From UBA3210 sp963610315 (GTDB lineage Bacteria > Bacillota_I > Bacilli_A > RFN20 > CAG-449): a stretch of DNA of 64,000 nucleotides. The notes beneath the pieces were generated by a model, which ran no database searches, had not been told where the DNA came from, and worked only from the letters and a program-made list of their open reading frames with translations. The first letter of the stretch is position 1. Every line of letters begins with the position of its first letter. Position numbers and translations under genes: made by a program. Below are positions 51,985 to 60,869 of the stretch, in pieces. Location of the stretch: contig CAVDMV010000004.1 of NCBI GenBank assembly GCA_963610315.1, positions 1 to 64,000 of the forward strand. Direction: 5' to 3'.

Positions 51985-52012
51985 TTGCATTATTTTTTAT
52001 TTGTGTTAATGA
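51985..52012 (+). promoter_or_regulatory. First promoter of the starch operon
   Basis: TTGCAT (51985-51990), 16-base spacer, extended -10 TGTTAATGA (52004-52012). The block CAAAAAAA...GCAT...TTTTTTAT...TGTGTTA resembles the ppdK promoter block. Confidence 0.5.
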
Positions 52013-52101
52013 AAGAGCCGATTTTTTAGCTAGATGAGACTAAAATAATAAAAATAATGAACAAAATCGAAATTTATGTTTAATTTAAGGTTCAAGTGTG
52101 A

Positions 52102-52138
52102 TGAAATCGCTTACATTTAATTTTTTCAATGTTATAAT
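52102..52138 (+). promoter_or_regulatory. Second promoter of the starch operon with overlapping cre site
   Basis: TGAAATCGCTTACA (52102-52115) is a perfect match to the CcpA cre consensus. It covers the -35 (TTACAT, 52111-52116) of a promoter with TATAAT at 52133-52138 (16-base spacer). CcpA binding here would repress the operon when preferred sugars are present. A further half site AAAAGCGCTTA lies at about 52156. Confidence 0.7.
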
Positions 52139-52192
52139 ATTTATTGCAGATAGAAAAAAGCGCTTAGTGCGTAATTTTATGGAGGCGAAATT

Positions 52193-53302
52193 ATGGCAGA
52201 AGAAAAAAATCCATCAGTTGAAGATGAAGCTTATGTAAGTCTAAAACATATCGACAAAATTTATGATAACAACGTCCAAGCAGTCTTCGATTTCAACTTA
52301 GATATCAAGAAACATGAATTCATTGTTTTCGTTGGTCCTTCTGGTTGTGGTAAGTCAACAACCTTAAGAATGATTGCAGGTCTAGAAGATATCACAAAAG
52401 GTGAATTATATATCGATCATGAATTATGTAATGATAAGACACCTAAGGATAGAGATATCGCGATGGTTTTCCAAAGCTATGCATTATATCCACATATGTC
52501 AGTTTATGACAATATGGCATTTGGCTTAAAGATTAAGAGAATGCCAAAATATGAAATTGATAAACGCGTGCACGAAGCAGCAAGAATTTTACAAATTGAA
52601 GAATACCTTGATAGAAAACCAAAAGCTTTATCAGGTGGTCAACGTCAAAGAGTTGCATTAGGTAGAGCGATTGTTAGAAATGCAAAAGTATTCTTAATGG
52701 ATGAACCTTTATCAAACCTCGATGCTAAATTAAGAGTTCAAATGAGATCTGAAATTATTAAACTTCATGAGACATTAAATGCAACAACAATTTATGTTAC
52801 TCACGACCAAATCGAAGCTATGACAATGGCAAGTAGAATCGTTGTTATGAAATTAGGTAGAGTACAACAAATTGGTACACCTATTGAAATTTATAATCAT
52901 CCTGCAAATTTATTCGTCGCTGGATTTATTGGTAGCCCAGCAATGAACTTTGTTAGATGCACTTTTGATGATAAAGTTGGTAAAGCACATTTCACCGATG
53001 GACATGAAATTGATGTACCTGATGCTTTATATAAAGGTAAAGGAGTACCAAGTGATGTTATCTTAGGTATTAGACCAGAAAATATTGTTGAAGCTGAAGG
53101 CAAAGGCGAATTTGAAATCACAGTTGATGTCGCTGAATTATTAGGTAACGAATATTATATTCACTTCAACTTCGGTGGAGCTAGCTTAGTAAGTAAATTC
53201 CCTGCAACAAGAATTATTACTGCAGGAGAAAAATTAAAAGTTAATTTCAAGAAAGAAAAAATACATTTCTTTGATCCTACAACAGAGAAAGCGATTTATT
53301 AA
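52193..53302 (+). CDS. msmX: Sugar ABC transporter ATPase (MsmX/MalK-like)
   Basis: A 369-residue ATPase energising carbohydrate import. Walker A GPSGCGKSTTLRMIAG, signature LSGGQRQRVALGRAI, Walker B VFLMDEPLSNLDAKLR, and the C-terminal regulatory OB/TOBE region (IRPENI, FFDPTTEKAIY). MsmX-type ATPases may serve several sugar importers; being the first gene of the starch cluster, this one surely serves the permeases downstream. AUG follows GGAGGCG. The start region is preceded by two promoters, a palindrome and a cre site. The gap 51923-52192 holds only these signals. Confidence 0.96.
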   Translation: MAEEKNPSVEDEAYVSLKHIDKIYDNNVQAVFDFNLDIKKHEFIVFVGPSGCGKSTTLRMIAGLEDITKGELYIDHELCNDKTPKDRDIAMVFQSYALYPHMSVYDNMAFGLKIKRMPKYEIDKRVHEAARILQIEEYLDRKPKALSGGQRQRVALGRAIVRNAKVFLMDEPLSNLDAKLRVQMRSEIIKLHETLNATTIYVTHDQIEAMTMASRIVVMKLGRVQQIGTPIEIYNHPANLFVAGFIGSPAMNFVRCTFDDKVGKAHFTDGHEIDVPDALYKGKGVPSDVILGIRPENIVEAEGKGEFEITVDVAELLGNEYYIHFNFGGASLVSKFPATRIITAGEKLKVNFKKEKIHFFDPTTEKAIY

Positions 53303-53376
53303 TAAGTAGGGATATTAAATAGGTATTAATAGCGAGTTCGCTATTTATATAGATTAACTATAATTAGGAGGTATAT

Positions 53377-53979
53377 ATGGTTAATAAAATTACAAAATTA
53401 CTCTTACTACCATTATGTGCTGCAGCAGTCTTGGGCGCAGCTGTTGGTTGTGGAGGAACATCTTCATCAACATCTTCAGAAGATGAATTCGATGTAAATT
53501 CAAATCCTGGAACAGAAGGATTTAATATGTGGATTGTAGGTTCTGCATGGTCTAACTGGGCACCAGACAAAGTTACTGATGATTTAAAATTTACAAATGT
53601 AACTGGAACAGCTAAATTAACTTACACAGTAACTATTTCAGCGGCAGACGATGAAAATTACTGGGGATTTAAATTTGTTGGACAAAAATCTTGGAGCCCA
53701 AGTCAATTCGGTATGGAAGATATTGATTATGAAAAATGTAATGATGCATTTAAAACTTTAGTTAAAGATGCAGAAGGTGTTAATAATTATACAGAATATA
53801 AGAACAAATGGAAAGAAGGAACAAGTAATAGAAGTAATGTTTCTTTCTGCCAAAAAGAAAATCATATAGGTGTAGGCACATATAAATTTACTTATGATCC
53901 TTTAAACTTTGAATCAGAATCAGCAAATGATACTACATATTCACATAAAATTGTAGTTGAATTTACTAAAGCAGAATAA
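53377..53979 (+). CDS. Starch-binding-like surface lipoprotein
   Basis: A 200-residue lipoprotein with lipobox AVGC (C25) and a short Ser-rich linker. The single mature domain (about 45-200) begins NMWIVGSAWSNWAPDKVTDD and has alternating strands with the aromatic pattern YWGFKFVGQKSW, reminiscent of the SusE/SusF starch-binding modules and of CBM-like beta-sandwich folds. It lies between the ATPase and the solute-binding protein genes, with AGGAGG before the ATG, and probably holds alpha-glucans near the surface. The call rests on pattern and context and is not certain. Confidence 0.7.
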   Translation: MVNKITKLLLLPLCAAAVLGAAVGCGGTSSSTSSEDEFDVNSNPGTEGFNMWIVGSAWSNWAPDKVTDDLKFTNVTGTAKLTYTVTISAADDENYWGFKFVGQKSWSPSQFGMEDIDYEKCNDAFKTLVKDAEGVNNYTEYKNKWKEGTSNRSNVSFCQKENHIGVGTYKFTYDPLNFESESANDTTYSHKIVVEFTKAE

Positions 53980-53996
53980 TATAGGGAGAACTGAAT

Positions 53997-55322
53997 ATGA
54001 AAAAGACATTAAGATTAAGCGTATTTGCGGCTAGTGTATTATTATCTGCAGGCGCATTAGTTGGTTGTGGTGGAACATCATCAAATACAACAGATACAAA
54101 TTTTGAAAAAACAGAAATAACTGTTTGGGCAACTGCTGCAGAAGAAGAAGTTATTAATGCAGTTGTTAAAGAATATAACGATAAACAAACAGATGAAAAA
54201 CAAAAATTCAAAATTACTTTCAGTGCTGTTGCTGAATCTGATGCAGGTACAACACTTGCAAAAGACCCTCAAGTCACTGGTGCACCAGCATTATTCTTAT
54301 GTGCAGATGACCACATTGCTTCATTAACAGAAAAGAATATTGTTGCAGAAATTAAAGGTACACGTAAAGATAACATTGTTGCAAATACTACAGAAGTTGC
54401 AGTTAGTGGTGCAACTGGTGCAGATGGCAAATTATATGGCTATCCTGTAACATCAGATAACGGTTATTTCTTATGGTATAACAAAGGTATTGAAGGTATT
54501 GATAAAGCAGTAACTTCATTAGAAGATTTATTAGCATTAGCTAAAAAGAATAAGAAGAGTGTCTTAATGGATGTCGCAAACGGATGGTATGCAAATTCCT
54601 TCATTATGTCTCCACAAGCATGTGGTGTTAATTCATTATATTGGTCAACAAACGCTGACGGTAAGAATGTTTACACAACTAATTGGGATAATGAAGTCGG
54701 TGTTAAAGTTTCTGAATATATCGCTGGATTATTAAAGCCATATTATGATGATGGTACATTAGTAACTGGTAGTAATCCAGAAATTACTTCAGGTTTCACT
54801 GATGGTAAATTAATTGCAGCAGTTTCTGGTACATGGATGGAAAATTTAATTAAAGATACTGCAGGAGTTGGTGAAAATACAGCAGCAACAATTTTACCTC
54901 AATATCATATCGATGGTAAGGCATATCAAATGGCATCATTCATTGGCTCAAAAGTTTATTGTATCAATAAGACTCAATCAGTTGGCGCTCAAAAAACAGC
55001 TGCGGCTTTAGCGGAATTATTAACAACTAAAGAAGCTCAATTAACAAGATTTGAAAAGAGAGCTACATTACCATGTAATAATGACGCAATCAAAGATCCA
55101 AGATATACAGAACATTCAACAATTGGCGGCGCAGCATTAACTGCTCAAGCTAAATTCGGTTGTGTTCAATCAAAGACTGCAGAAGATAGATATTGGGATA
55201 AAGGTAAAGCTATTGGTCAAGCTTATTTAGATGGCAAGTTAGGTAAAGATTCAAACGATAATGCTCATACTTGGACAACATTCTTAAAAGCTACAATGGA
55301 CATTTTAAGAAATCCAGAATAA
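53997..55322 (+). CDS. malE: Maltodextrin-type solute-binding lipoprotein
   Basis: A 441-residue extracellular binding protein with lipobox LVGC (C24). The mature protein starts EITVWATAAEEEVINAVVKEYN, the family-1 solute-binding pattern, followed by LFLCADDHIASL, GYPVTSDNGYFLWYNKGI and a C-terminal AALAELLTTKEAQLTRF segment. It delivers malto-oligosaccharides or similar glucans to the MalFG permeases encoded next; sugar specificity is inferred from the adjacent amylase and pullulanase. GGGAGA precedes the ATG. A hairpin follows, separating it from malF. Confidence 0.93.
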   Translation: MKKTLRLSVFAASVLLSAGALVGCGGTSSNTTDTNFEKTEITVWATAAEEEVINAVVKEYNDKQTDEKQKFKITFSAVAESDAGTTLAKDPQVTGAPALFLCADDHIASLTEKNIVAEIKGTRKDNIVANTTEVAVSGATGADGKLYGYPVTSDNGYFLWYNKGIEGIDKAVTSLEDLLALAKKNKKSVLMDVANGWYANSFIMSPQACGVNSLYWSTNADGKNVYTTNWDNEVGVKVSEYIAGLLKPYYDDGTLVTGSNPEITSGFTDGKLIAAVSGTWMENLIKDTAGVGENTAATILPQYHIDGKAYQMASFIGSKVYCINKTQSVGAQKTAAALAELLTTKEAQLTRFEKRATLPCNNDAIKDPRYTEHSTIGGAALTAQAKFGCVQSKTAEDRYWDKGKAIGQAYLDGKLGKDSNDNAHTWTTFLKATMDILRNPE

Positions 55323-55341
55323 TTAAAAAATCTAAAACTTA

Positions 55342-55369
55342 TTAGGAGGGAGGATAACCTCCTTCCTAA
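55342..55369 (+). terminator. Stem-loop between malE and malF
   Basis: TTAGGAGGGAGG and CCTCCTTCCTAA form a 12-bp stem (one G-T pair) with an ATAA loop, followed by only a weak ATTTTATTG tail. Such hairpins often stabilise the binding-protein message or partly terminate, giving more binding protein than permease. Confidence 0.7.
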
Positions 55370-55399
55370 TTTTATTGTTTATATTAAGGAGATATTCAT

Positions 55400-58237
55400 A
55401 TGGAAAAAGACATCGAAAATATAAATGAAAAAGTAAATACTGAAGAGGAAACTAATGTTTTTGCTAGAAAAGTAAGATATATGTCTAAAACTACTTATTT
55501 TTTCATTTCTCTTTTAAATGTATTATATAAAGCATTGATGTGGGTAGTTGACTTAATATGGTCAATGGTTCTATCATTAGGCCATTTCTTTAAATTAATT
55601 GGAGTTGGTATTTTTAAAGGAGTAGTTGGAATAGGCAAATTCTTTAAAAAGAAAGCACATGAATTTAAGTTTAATGATCTCTCTGGTAGATTATCATTTG
55701 GCTTATTTGGAATGAGTAATTTTAAACATAAACAATATGTCGTCGGTACATTGTACATCGTGTTTGAAGTTGCTTATATTGCTCTATTTGCGTTATTTGG
55801 TGTTTCTTCCATTGGAATGCTTGCCACACTAGGAACTAAACAATCAGGACCAAATCCGGATTGTGAAGATGATTTCTGTGATTGGATTACTGGTGATAAC
55901 TCCATCATGATTTTAATTTATGGTTTATTATGGATATTATCAATTTTTGTTTTCATTTATATATGGAATAAATCTATTGAAAGTGGATATACAAATTATC
56001 GTATTGATGAATTTAAGAAATATGACGCAAGTTTAGAAAGAAATATTCCTTTCTCAAAAGAACTTGACGCTAAAGCAACAGAAAGTTTTAATAACGGTGT
56101 TAGCTTAAAAGAATTTAAAACTTCTAACGAAGAATTAATTAAAGATCACTTAGCGAAAGTTGAAGACGAAAAAGAAAGACAATATTTGTCATATTTATTC
56201 GCTCAAAACGCAAAAGCTTCTTACGATCATTTAAAACTTATTAAAAAGGAAACTGAAAAATTAGAGAAGATAAATGCCTCTTTAGATAAATTAAAAGAAA
56301 CTAGATCTGCTGGATTAAAAGAATGTCTTGCTCGTCGCGATGCAAGTTTAGAAAATGTTGATCCTAACGACGAAGAAAAAATTGATAAAATTAATGCTCG
56401 TGTTGAAGTTTATAAGAACAATACAATGTTAAAAGAACATGCTATTGAAGCAAAATTAGCTAAACAAGAACATAAGATTCAAGAAATTAATAAACGTTAT
56501 ACTCCATATGTTGAAATGCATCATACTTGCAATAAAGAAAAATATGGTAAAAATAACGATTATTACAAACATGTCGCAAGTCTTGAAAGTGAAATTTTAT
56601 TCTATTCTAATTATGATCATTTCCAAGAAATCTATGAAGATCGCTTTGATAAATCTGGTGATAAGAATAAAGATAACGCAAATAGAATCGTTGAACTTGA
56701 AAATGAATTACAAGCTAAATTAGATGCAACAGCAGCTAAATTTAATGATATTAGAAATAGAAAAGCAGAAATTCAAAAAGGTATTGATGAAGCAAAAGCA
56801 ACTTATGATAGTAAAGTAAATGAATTAAAAGAAACTAAGCCAGAAGGTTATGAAACTTTAATTCTTGAAGAAAAATCTAAACTTATTGAAATCACTACAA
56901 AGTTAATGGCTCAATATAAAGATTTCCCATCTGATAAAAACATTAAAGCTCTTGAAAAAGAAGAAATTAAAGAATCTAAAGATGCATTTAAGCGTGATAA
57001 GAAATATTTAAGAACTAACTTCACTGCTGAACAATACGCATTAGAAGAAGTTATTAACTCAATGTTAGTTGACTTTAAGATTGAATATAATTTAGCTAAA
57101 CAATATTCAAAACAATTATTAGTAAAAGAAGGCAAAGAAAATAGATTCTTAACTACTGATGAAGTCAGTGATAAATTAAATGAATTAGAAGAAAGTAAGA
57201 GAACTTATATTGAATCTCATCCTGATAAATATCAAGGTAGACCTGATTCATTTAAGGATAATGTTAAAGATTTATTCAATGAAAAATTCCACATTACAAT
57301 TTTAACTGTACCAGTACTTGGTATTCTACTCGTAACAATCCTTCCATTATTATTCTCAATTACAATTGCGTTTACTAATTATTCTCAAGGTCATATTCCT
57401 CCAACACAATTATTCACTTGGAATGGATTAACAAACTTTAAGAATTTATTATTCCCAGAACCTAATTCTACATATAGTGTTTTACCTACAGCTTTATCAA
57501 AAACTGTTTCTTGGACATTCGTTTGGGCAATTGTTGCAACATTTTCTAACTATTTCTTAGGTATTATTGTTGCATTAATGATTAATAAAAAAGGTATTAA
57601 GTTTAAGAAATTATGGAGAACAATATTTGTTATGACTATTGCGATCCCTCAATTTATTTCTTTATTATCAATTGGTGTTTTATTAAAAGACACTGGTGCA
57701 ATTGGCTCATTAGTTCAACAATGGACTGGTCAAAGATTAGGATTTGGTACTAATACCGATGATAGCGCAGTCTTAATGACTAAAATTATTATTATCTTAG
57801 TTAACATTTGGGTTGGTATTCCATATACTATCTTATCTACAACAGGTATTTTACTTAACATCCCTAAGGATTTATATGAATCTGCGAGAGTTGACGGCGC
57901 AGGTACTGTTACTCAATTATTCAAGATTACAATGCCTTATATCTTATTCGTTACAGGACCTTATTTAATTACTCAATTCATTGGTAACTTCAATAACTTC
58001 GGTGTTATCTTCTTCTTAACTAATGGTGGTCCAGCATATGAAGGATCAGCGTTATTAGGATTAGGTAAAACAGACTTATTAATTACATTCTTATACAAGA
58101 TTGTTACATCAAGTAATAATGCTCAATATGGTATTGCGGCAGCAATTGGTATCGTAATCTTCGTTCTTTGCTCATTCGTATCAATTGTCATGTACAATAA
58201 ATCAGGCGCGGTAAAAGAGGAGGACCAATTCCAATAG
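55400..58237 (+). CDS. malF: MalF-type sugar permease with a very large N-terminal coiled-coil extension
   Basis: A 945-residue membrane protein, against 290-520 for usual MalF. Residues about 32-190 have hydrophobic segments, including a part resembling the N-terminal region of long Firmicute sugar permeases (LSGRLSFGLFGMSNFKHKQY). Residues about 200-620 are almost all charged helix (Lys/Glu/Asp/Ala), with coiled-coil character and no membrane span. The permease core starts about 625 (HITILTVPVLGILLVTILP), with the EAA loop YESARVDGAGTVTQLFKITMP that docks on the ATPase. The coil is predicted to be in the cytoplasm by position, though that depends on the number of spans before it. It is coupled to malG (one base between). 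Confidence 0.9.
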   Translation: MEKDIENINEKVNTEEETNVFARKVRYMSKTTYFFISLLNVLYKALMWVVDLIWSMVLSLGHFFKLIGVGIFKGVVGIGKFFKKKAHEFKFNDLSGRLSFGLFGMSNFKHKQYVVGTLYIVFEVAYIALFALFGVSSIGMLATLGTKQSGPNPDCEDDFCDWITGDNSIMILIYGLLWILSIFVFIYIWNKSIESGYTNYRIDEFKKYDASLERNIPFSKELDAKATESFNNGVSLKEFKTSNEELIKDHLAKVEDEKERQYLSYLFAQNAKASYDHLKLIKKETEKLEKINASLDKLKETRSAGLKECLARRDASLENVDPNDEEKIDKINARVEVYKNNTMLKEHAIEAKLAKQEHKIQEINKRYTPYVEMHHTCNKEKYGKNNDYYKHVASLESEILFYSNYDHFQEIYEDRFDKSGDKNKDNANRIVELENELQAKLDATAAKFNDIRNRKAEIQKGIDEAKATYDSKVNELKETKPEGYETLILEEKSKLIEITTKLMAQYKDFPSDKNIKALEKEEIKESKDAFKRDKKYLRTNFTAEQYALEEVINSMLVDFKIEYNLAKQYSKQLLVKEGKENRFLTTDEVSDKLNELEESKRTYIESHPDKYQGRPDSFKDNVKDLFNEKFHITILTVPVLGILLVTILPLLFSITIAFTNYSQGHIPPTQLFTWNGLTNFKNLLFPEPNSTYSVLPTALSKTVSWTFVWAIVATFSNYFLGIIVALMINKKGIKFKKLWRTIFVMTIAIPQFISLLSIGVLLKDTGAIGSLVQQWTGQRLGFGTNTDDSAVLMTKIIIILVNIWVGIPYTILSTTGILLNIPKDLYESARVDGAGTVTQLFKITMPYILFVTGPYLITQFIGNFNNFGVIFFLTNGGPAYEGSALLGLGKTDLLITFLYKIVTSSNNAQYGIAAAIGIVIFVLCSFVSIVMYNKSGAVKEEDQFQ

Positions 58238-58238
58238 T

Positions 58239-59135
58239 ATGAAAAGTTTAAAAGCAGGTAGAATTGTTTCGAACGTTATTATTTATACAATTCTTATTAT
58301 TATGTCATGTATTTGGTTACTTCCAATTATATGGCTTGTATTACAATCATTTGGTGGCGAAGGTATTGGTAATAGAGCTCGTATTATTCCTCATTCATGG
58401 ACATTAGATAATTACAAGTTCTTATTTAGCCAAATTACTGGAGCATATGATCCAAATGCAGCATCTCACGCTTATGATAATTTATTCTTAACATGGTTTG
58501 GTAATACAATTATTGTCGCGGTATTCTCATGTATTATTTCTACATTATTTGTATTAGGTACAGCTTATGCATTATCAAGATTTAGATTCAAATCACGTAC
58601 AATTTTCATGAAGATGAATTTAGTCATTGGTATGTTCCCAGGCTTCTTAAGCATGATTATTATGTACTGGGTTATGAGAGATATCTTCCATTTACAAGGA
58701 ACATATTGGTCATTAGTTATTCTTTATTCAGCTGGTGCTGGAGGAGGATATTACATTTGCAAAGGCTTCTTTGATACAATCTCGAAAAACATTGATGAAG
58801 CGGCAATGATTGATGGTGCGACAAGAAGTCAAATCTTCTGGCAAATCATTTTACCACTTGCAAAACCTATTATCGTATATACGGTCTTAACAAGTTTCAT
58901 GTCTCCATGGGGTGATTATGTAACATCATCTTATATTATTGGTTTACAAAATCCTCAACAATGGACTGTTGCGATTGGTCTTTACCAATTTACCTCAGGA
59001 CAAGATACTGTAGCGACATATTATACACAATTCGCGGCAGGTTCTGTCATTATCGCGATTCCTATTACTGCCTTATTCTTAGCGTTACAAAGATATTATG
59101 TCGAAGGCGTAACAGGCGGAGCTGTGAAAGGATAA
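58239..59135 (+). CDS. malG: MalG-type sugar permease
   Basis: A 298-residue permease with six membrane spans, partner of MalF. The EAA loop is NIDEAAMIDGATRSQIFWQIILPLAKP as a region, with Glu-Ala-Ala and Gly in place. LSRFRFKSR and the MFPGFLSMI segment also fit the family, and the end (LQRYYVEGVTGGAVKG) is the usual MalG C-terminus that touches the ATPase. Its ribosome site lies within the malF end. Standard length. Confidence 0.95.
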   Translation: MKSLKAGRIVSNVIIYTILIIMSCIWLLPIIWLVLQSFGGEGIGNRARIIPHSWTLDNYKFLFSQITGAYDPNAASHAYDNLFLTWFGNTIIVAVFSCIISTLFVLGTAYALSRFRFKSRTIFMKMNLVIGMFPGFLSMIIMYWVMRDIFHLQGTYWSLVILYSAGAGGGYYICKGFFDTISKNIDEAAMIDGATRSQIFWQIILPLAKPIIVYTVLTSFMSPWGDYVTSSYIIGLQNPQQWTVAIGLYQFTSGQDTVATYYTQFAAGSVIIAIPITALFLALQRYYVEGVTGGAVKG

Positions 59136-59141
59136 AATATT

Positions 59142-60851
59142 ATGAAAAAGAGATTATTAATGATTACATTAACATCTCTTTTTTCTTTAGGAGTTGTATC
59201 TTCTTGTTCATCTTCCTCAAGCTCATCATCTTCATATTGTGATGAAATGTTTGAAGACTGTTCAGGAAGTTCATCTTCTACATCAAAAAAGGTTGTTAAT
59301 TTAAATTCATATACAAGTGAAAATTATGTATACGATAAAAATATCACAAACGCTAATGGCTCGATGAGTTATGAAATATTCGTCCGAAGTTTCTATGATT
59401 CAAATGCGGATGGCATCGGTGATTTTAATGGAGTAACTCAAAAACTAGATTATTTACAAGATTTAGGTGTTAAAACTATTTGGTTAATGCCAATTAATCC
59501 TTCTCCTTCATATCACGGCTATGATGTCACTAATTATTATGATGTTGAAAGTGATTATGGAACGATGGATGATTTTACTAATTTGGTAAATAAAGCAAAA
59601 GAAAAGAATATTGATATTATGATCGATATTGTCTTTAACCATTCAAGTAAAGAACATGAGTGGTTTAAACAATCTTATCAAGATTATATTTCTTCTTATG
59701 ACGGAGAAGATTCGTACGCTTCTTGGTATAACTGGTCAGAAACTTCTAAAAATGGTTATTCTTATTATCAAGGTAAATATTATGAATCACGTTTTGATTC
59801 ATCCATGCCAGATTTTAATACTCAAAACACTAAAGTTAGAGATGAAATGAAAAAGATCTTAAAATTCTGGATTGATAAAGGAGTATCGGGATTTAGATTT
59901 GATGCAGTTAAATATTATGAATACGAAGATACTTCATATAATAGTGAATTCTTAAAAGATTTACACGATGCAACGCTAACATATGGTAAAGAACAATATA
60001 ATAAAGATATTTATTTTGTTGGTGAATGTTGGGCGGAAGATGGAACTATTAATAAATATTATAATTCTAATTTTGATTCATTCTTCCGTTTCTCAGGCTC
60101 AATTGATGGCTATGGTTATGGAGCTATTTTAGGCGCGGTAAAAGGTGTTAACAAAGCAAATAGTTTTGGTGAAGCGATTGAAAATAATGAAACCGCGATT
60201 AAGAAAATTAATCCTAAAGCATATTCATCTTACTTCTTATCAAATCATGATCAAGATCGTGCAAGTTATTATTTTTCTAATGAATATGGCTATATGGGAG
60301 CTTCAGTATTAGGCTTAATGCCTGGAACACCATATATGTATTATGGTGAAGAAATATCTCTTAAAGGGAAAAGAAATACTTCTCCAGATGATCAATCTGA
60401 TTCAAGAAGAAGACTCCCTATGGTTTGGTCAAAAGATGATAAGACTGGAGAATGTAATTTCCCTGAATCATCAAGACAAGATCTAGCGAAAAATGATCAA
60501 GTTTCTAATGGGGTTAATGATGAATTAAGGACTAATTATTCTCTAGTAAATCATTATAAAAAGGTTATTAATATTCGAAATAAATATGATTTTATTAAAG
60601 AATCTGTATTTAAAAATTTAACTAAGACAATAACTAATGACTATGATCACGTTTTAATCTATTCTTTAACTTCTGCAGATGGAAAAGATAAGATTACTGT
60701 CATTCATAATTTTGAAAAAGAAAATATTGAATTAGATGTTTCTTCATTAGGAACAAAAATTGATGAAGAAGTATCTTGTTCTAGATTAATTCCTGAATTA
60801 AGTAATGGGATTCTTAAATTAGGTTCATTATCAACTGTCATTTTAAAATAA
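59142..60851 (+). CDS. GH13 alpha-amylase/alpha-glucosidase lipoprotein
   Basis: A 569-residue surface enzyme cleaving alpha-1,4-glucosidic bonds. Lipobox VSSC (C22), then a poly-Ser linker broken by a YCDEMFEDC segment. GH13 regions: YEIFVRSFYDSNADGIGD, DIVFNHSS, GFRFDAVK (nucleophile Asp about 254), GECW (acid Glu about 293) and LSNHDQDR (about 370). Substrates could be maltodextrins or starch; the VFNHSS and short-loop pattern resembles the oligo-1,4/1,6-glucosidase side of the family. It follows malG by 6 bases, so it is co-transcribed with the importer. Confidence 0.93.
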   Translation: MKKRLLMITLTSLFSLGVVSSCSSSSSSSSSYCDEMFEDCSGSSSSTSKKVVNLNSYTSENYVYDKNITNANGSMSYEIFVRSFYDSNADGIGDFNGVTQKLDYLQDLGVKTIWLMPINPSPSYHGYDVTNYYDVESDYGTMDDFTNLVNKAKEKNIDIMIDIVFNHSSKEHEWFKQSYQDYISSYDGEDSYASWYNWSETSKNGYSYYQGKYYESRFDSSMPDFNTQNTKVRDEMKKILKFWIDKGVSGFRFDAVKYYEYEDTSYNSEFLKDLHDATLTYGKEQYNKDIYFVGECWAEDGTINKYYNSNFDSFFRFSGSIDGYGYGAILGAVKGVNKANSFGEAIENNETAIKKINPKAYSSYFLSNHDQDRASYYFSNEYGYMGASVLGLMPGTPYMYYGEEISLKGKRNTSPDDQSDSRRRLPMVWSKDDKTGECNFPESSRQDLAKNDQVSNGVNDELRTNYSLVNHYKKVINIRNKYDFIKESVFKNLTKTITNDYDHVLIYSLTSADGKDKITVIHNFEKENIELDVSSLGTKIDEEVSCSRLIPELSNGILKLGSLSTVILK

Positions 60852-60869
60852 TTAAAGGGGTTTATAAAA

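Noticed and set aside
55495..57135. Frames overlapping the malF coil (both strands)
   Set aside because: They are shadows of the Lys/Glu-rich coding sequence; the 945-residue frame is continuous with the permease core.
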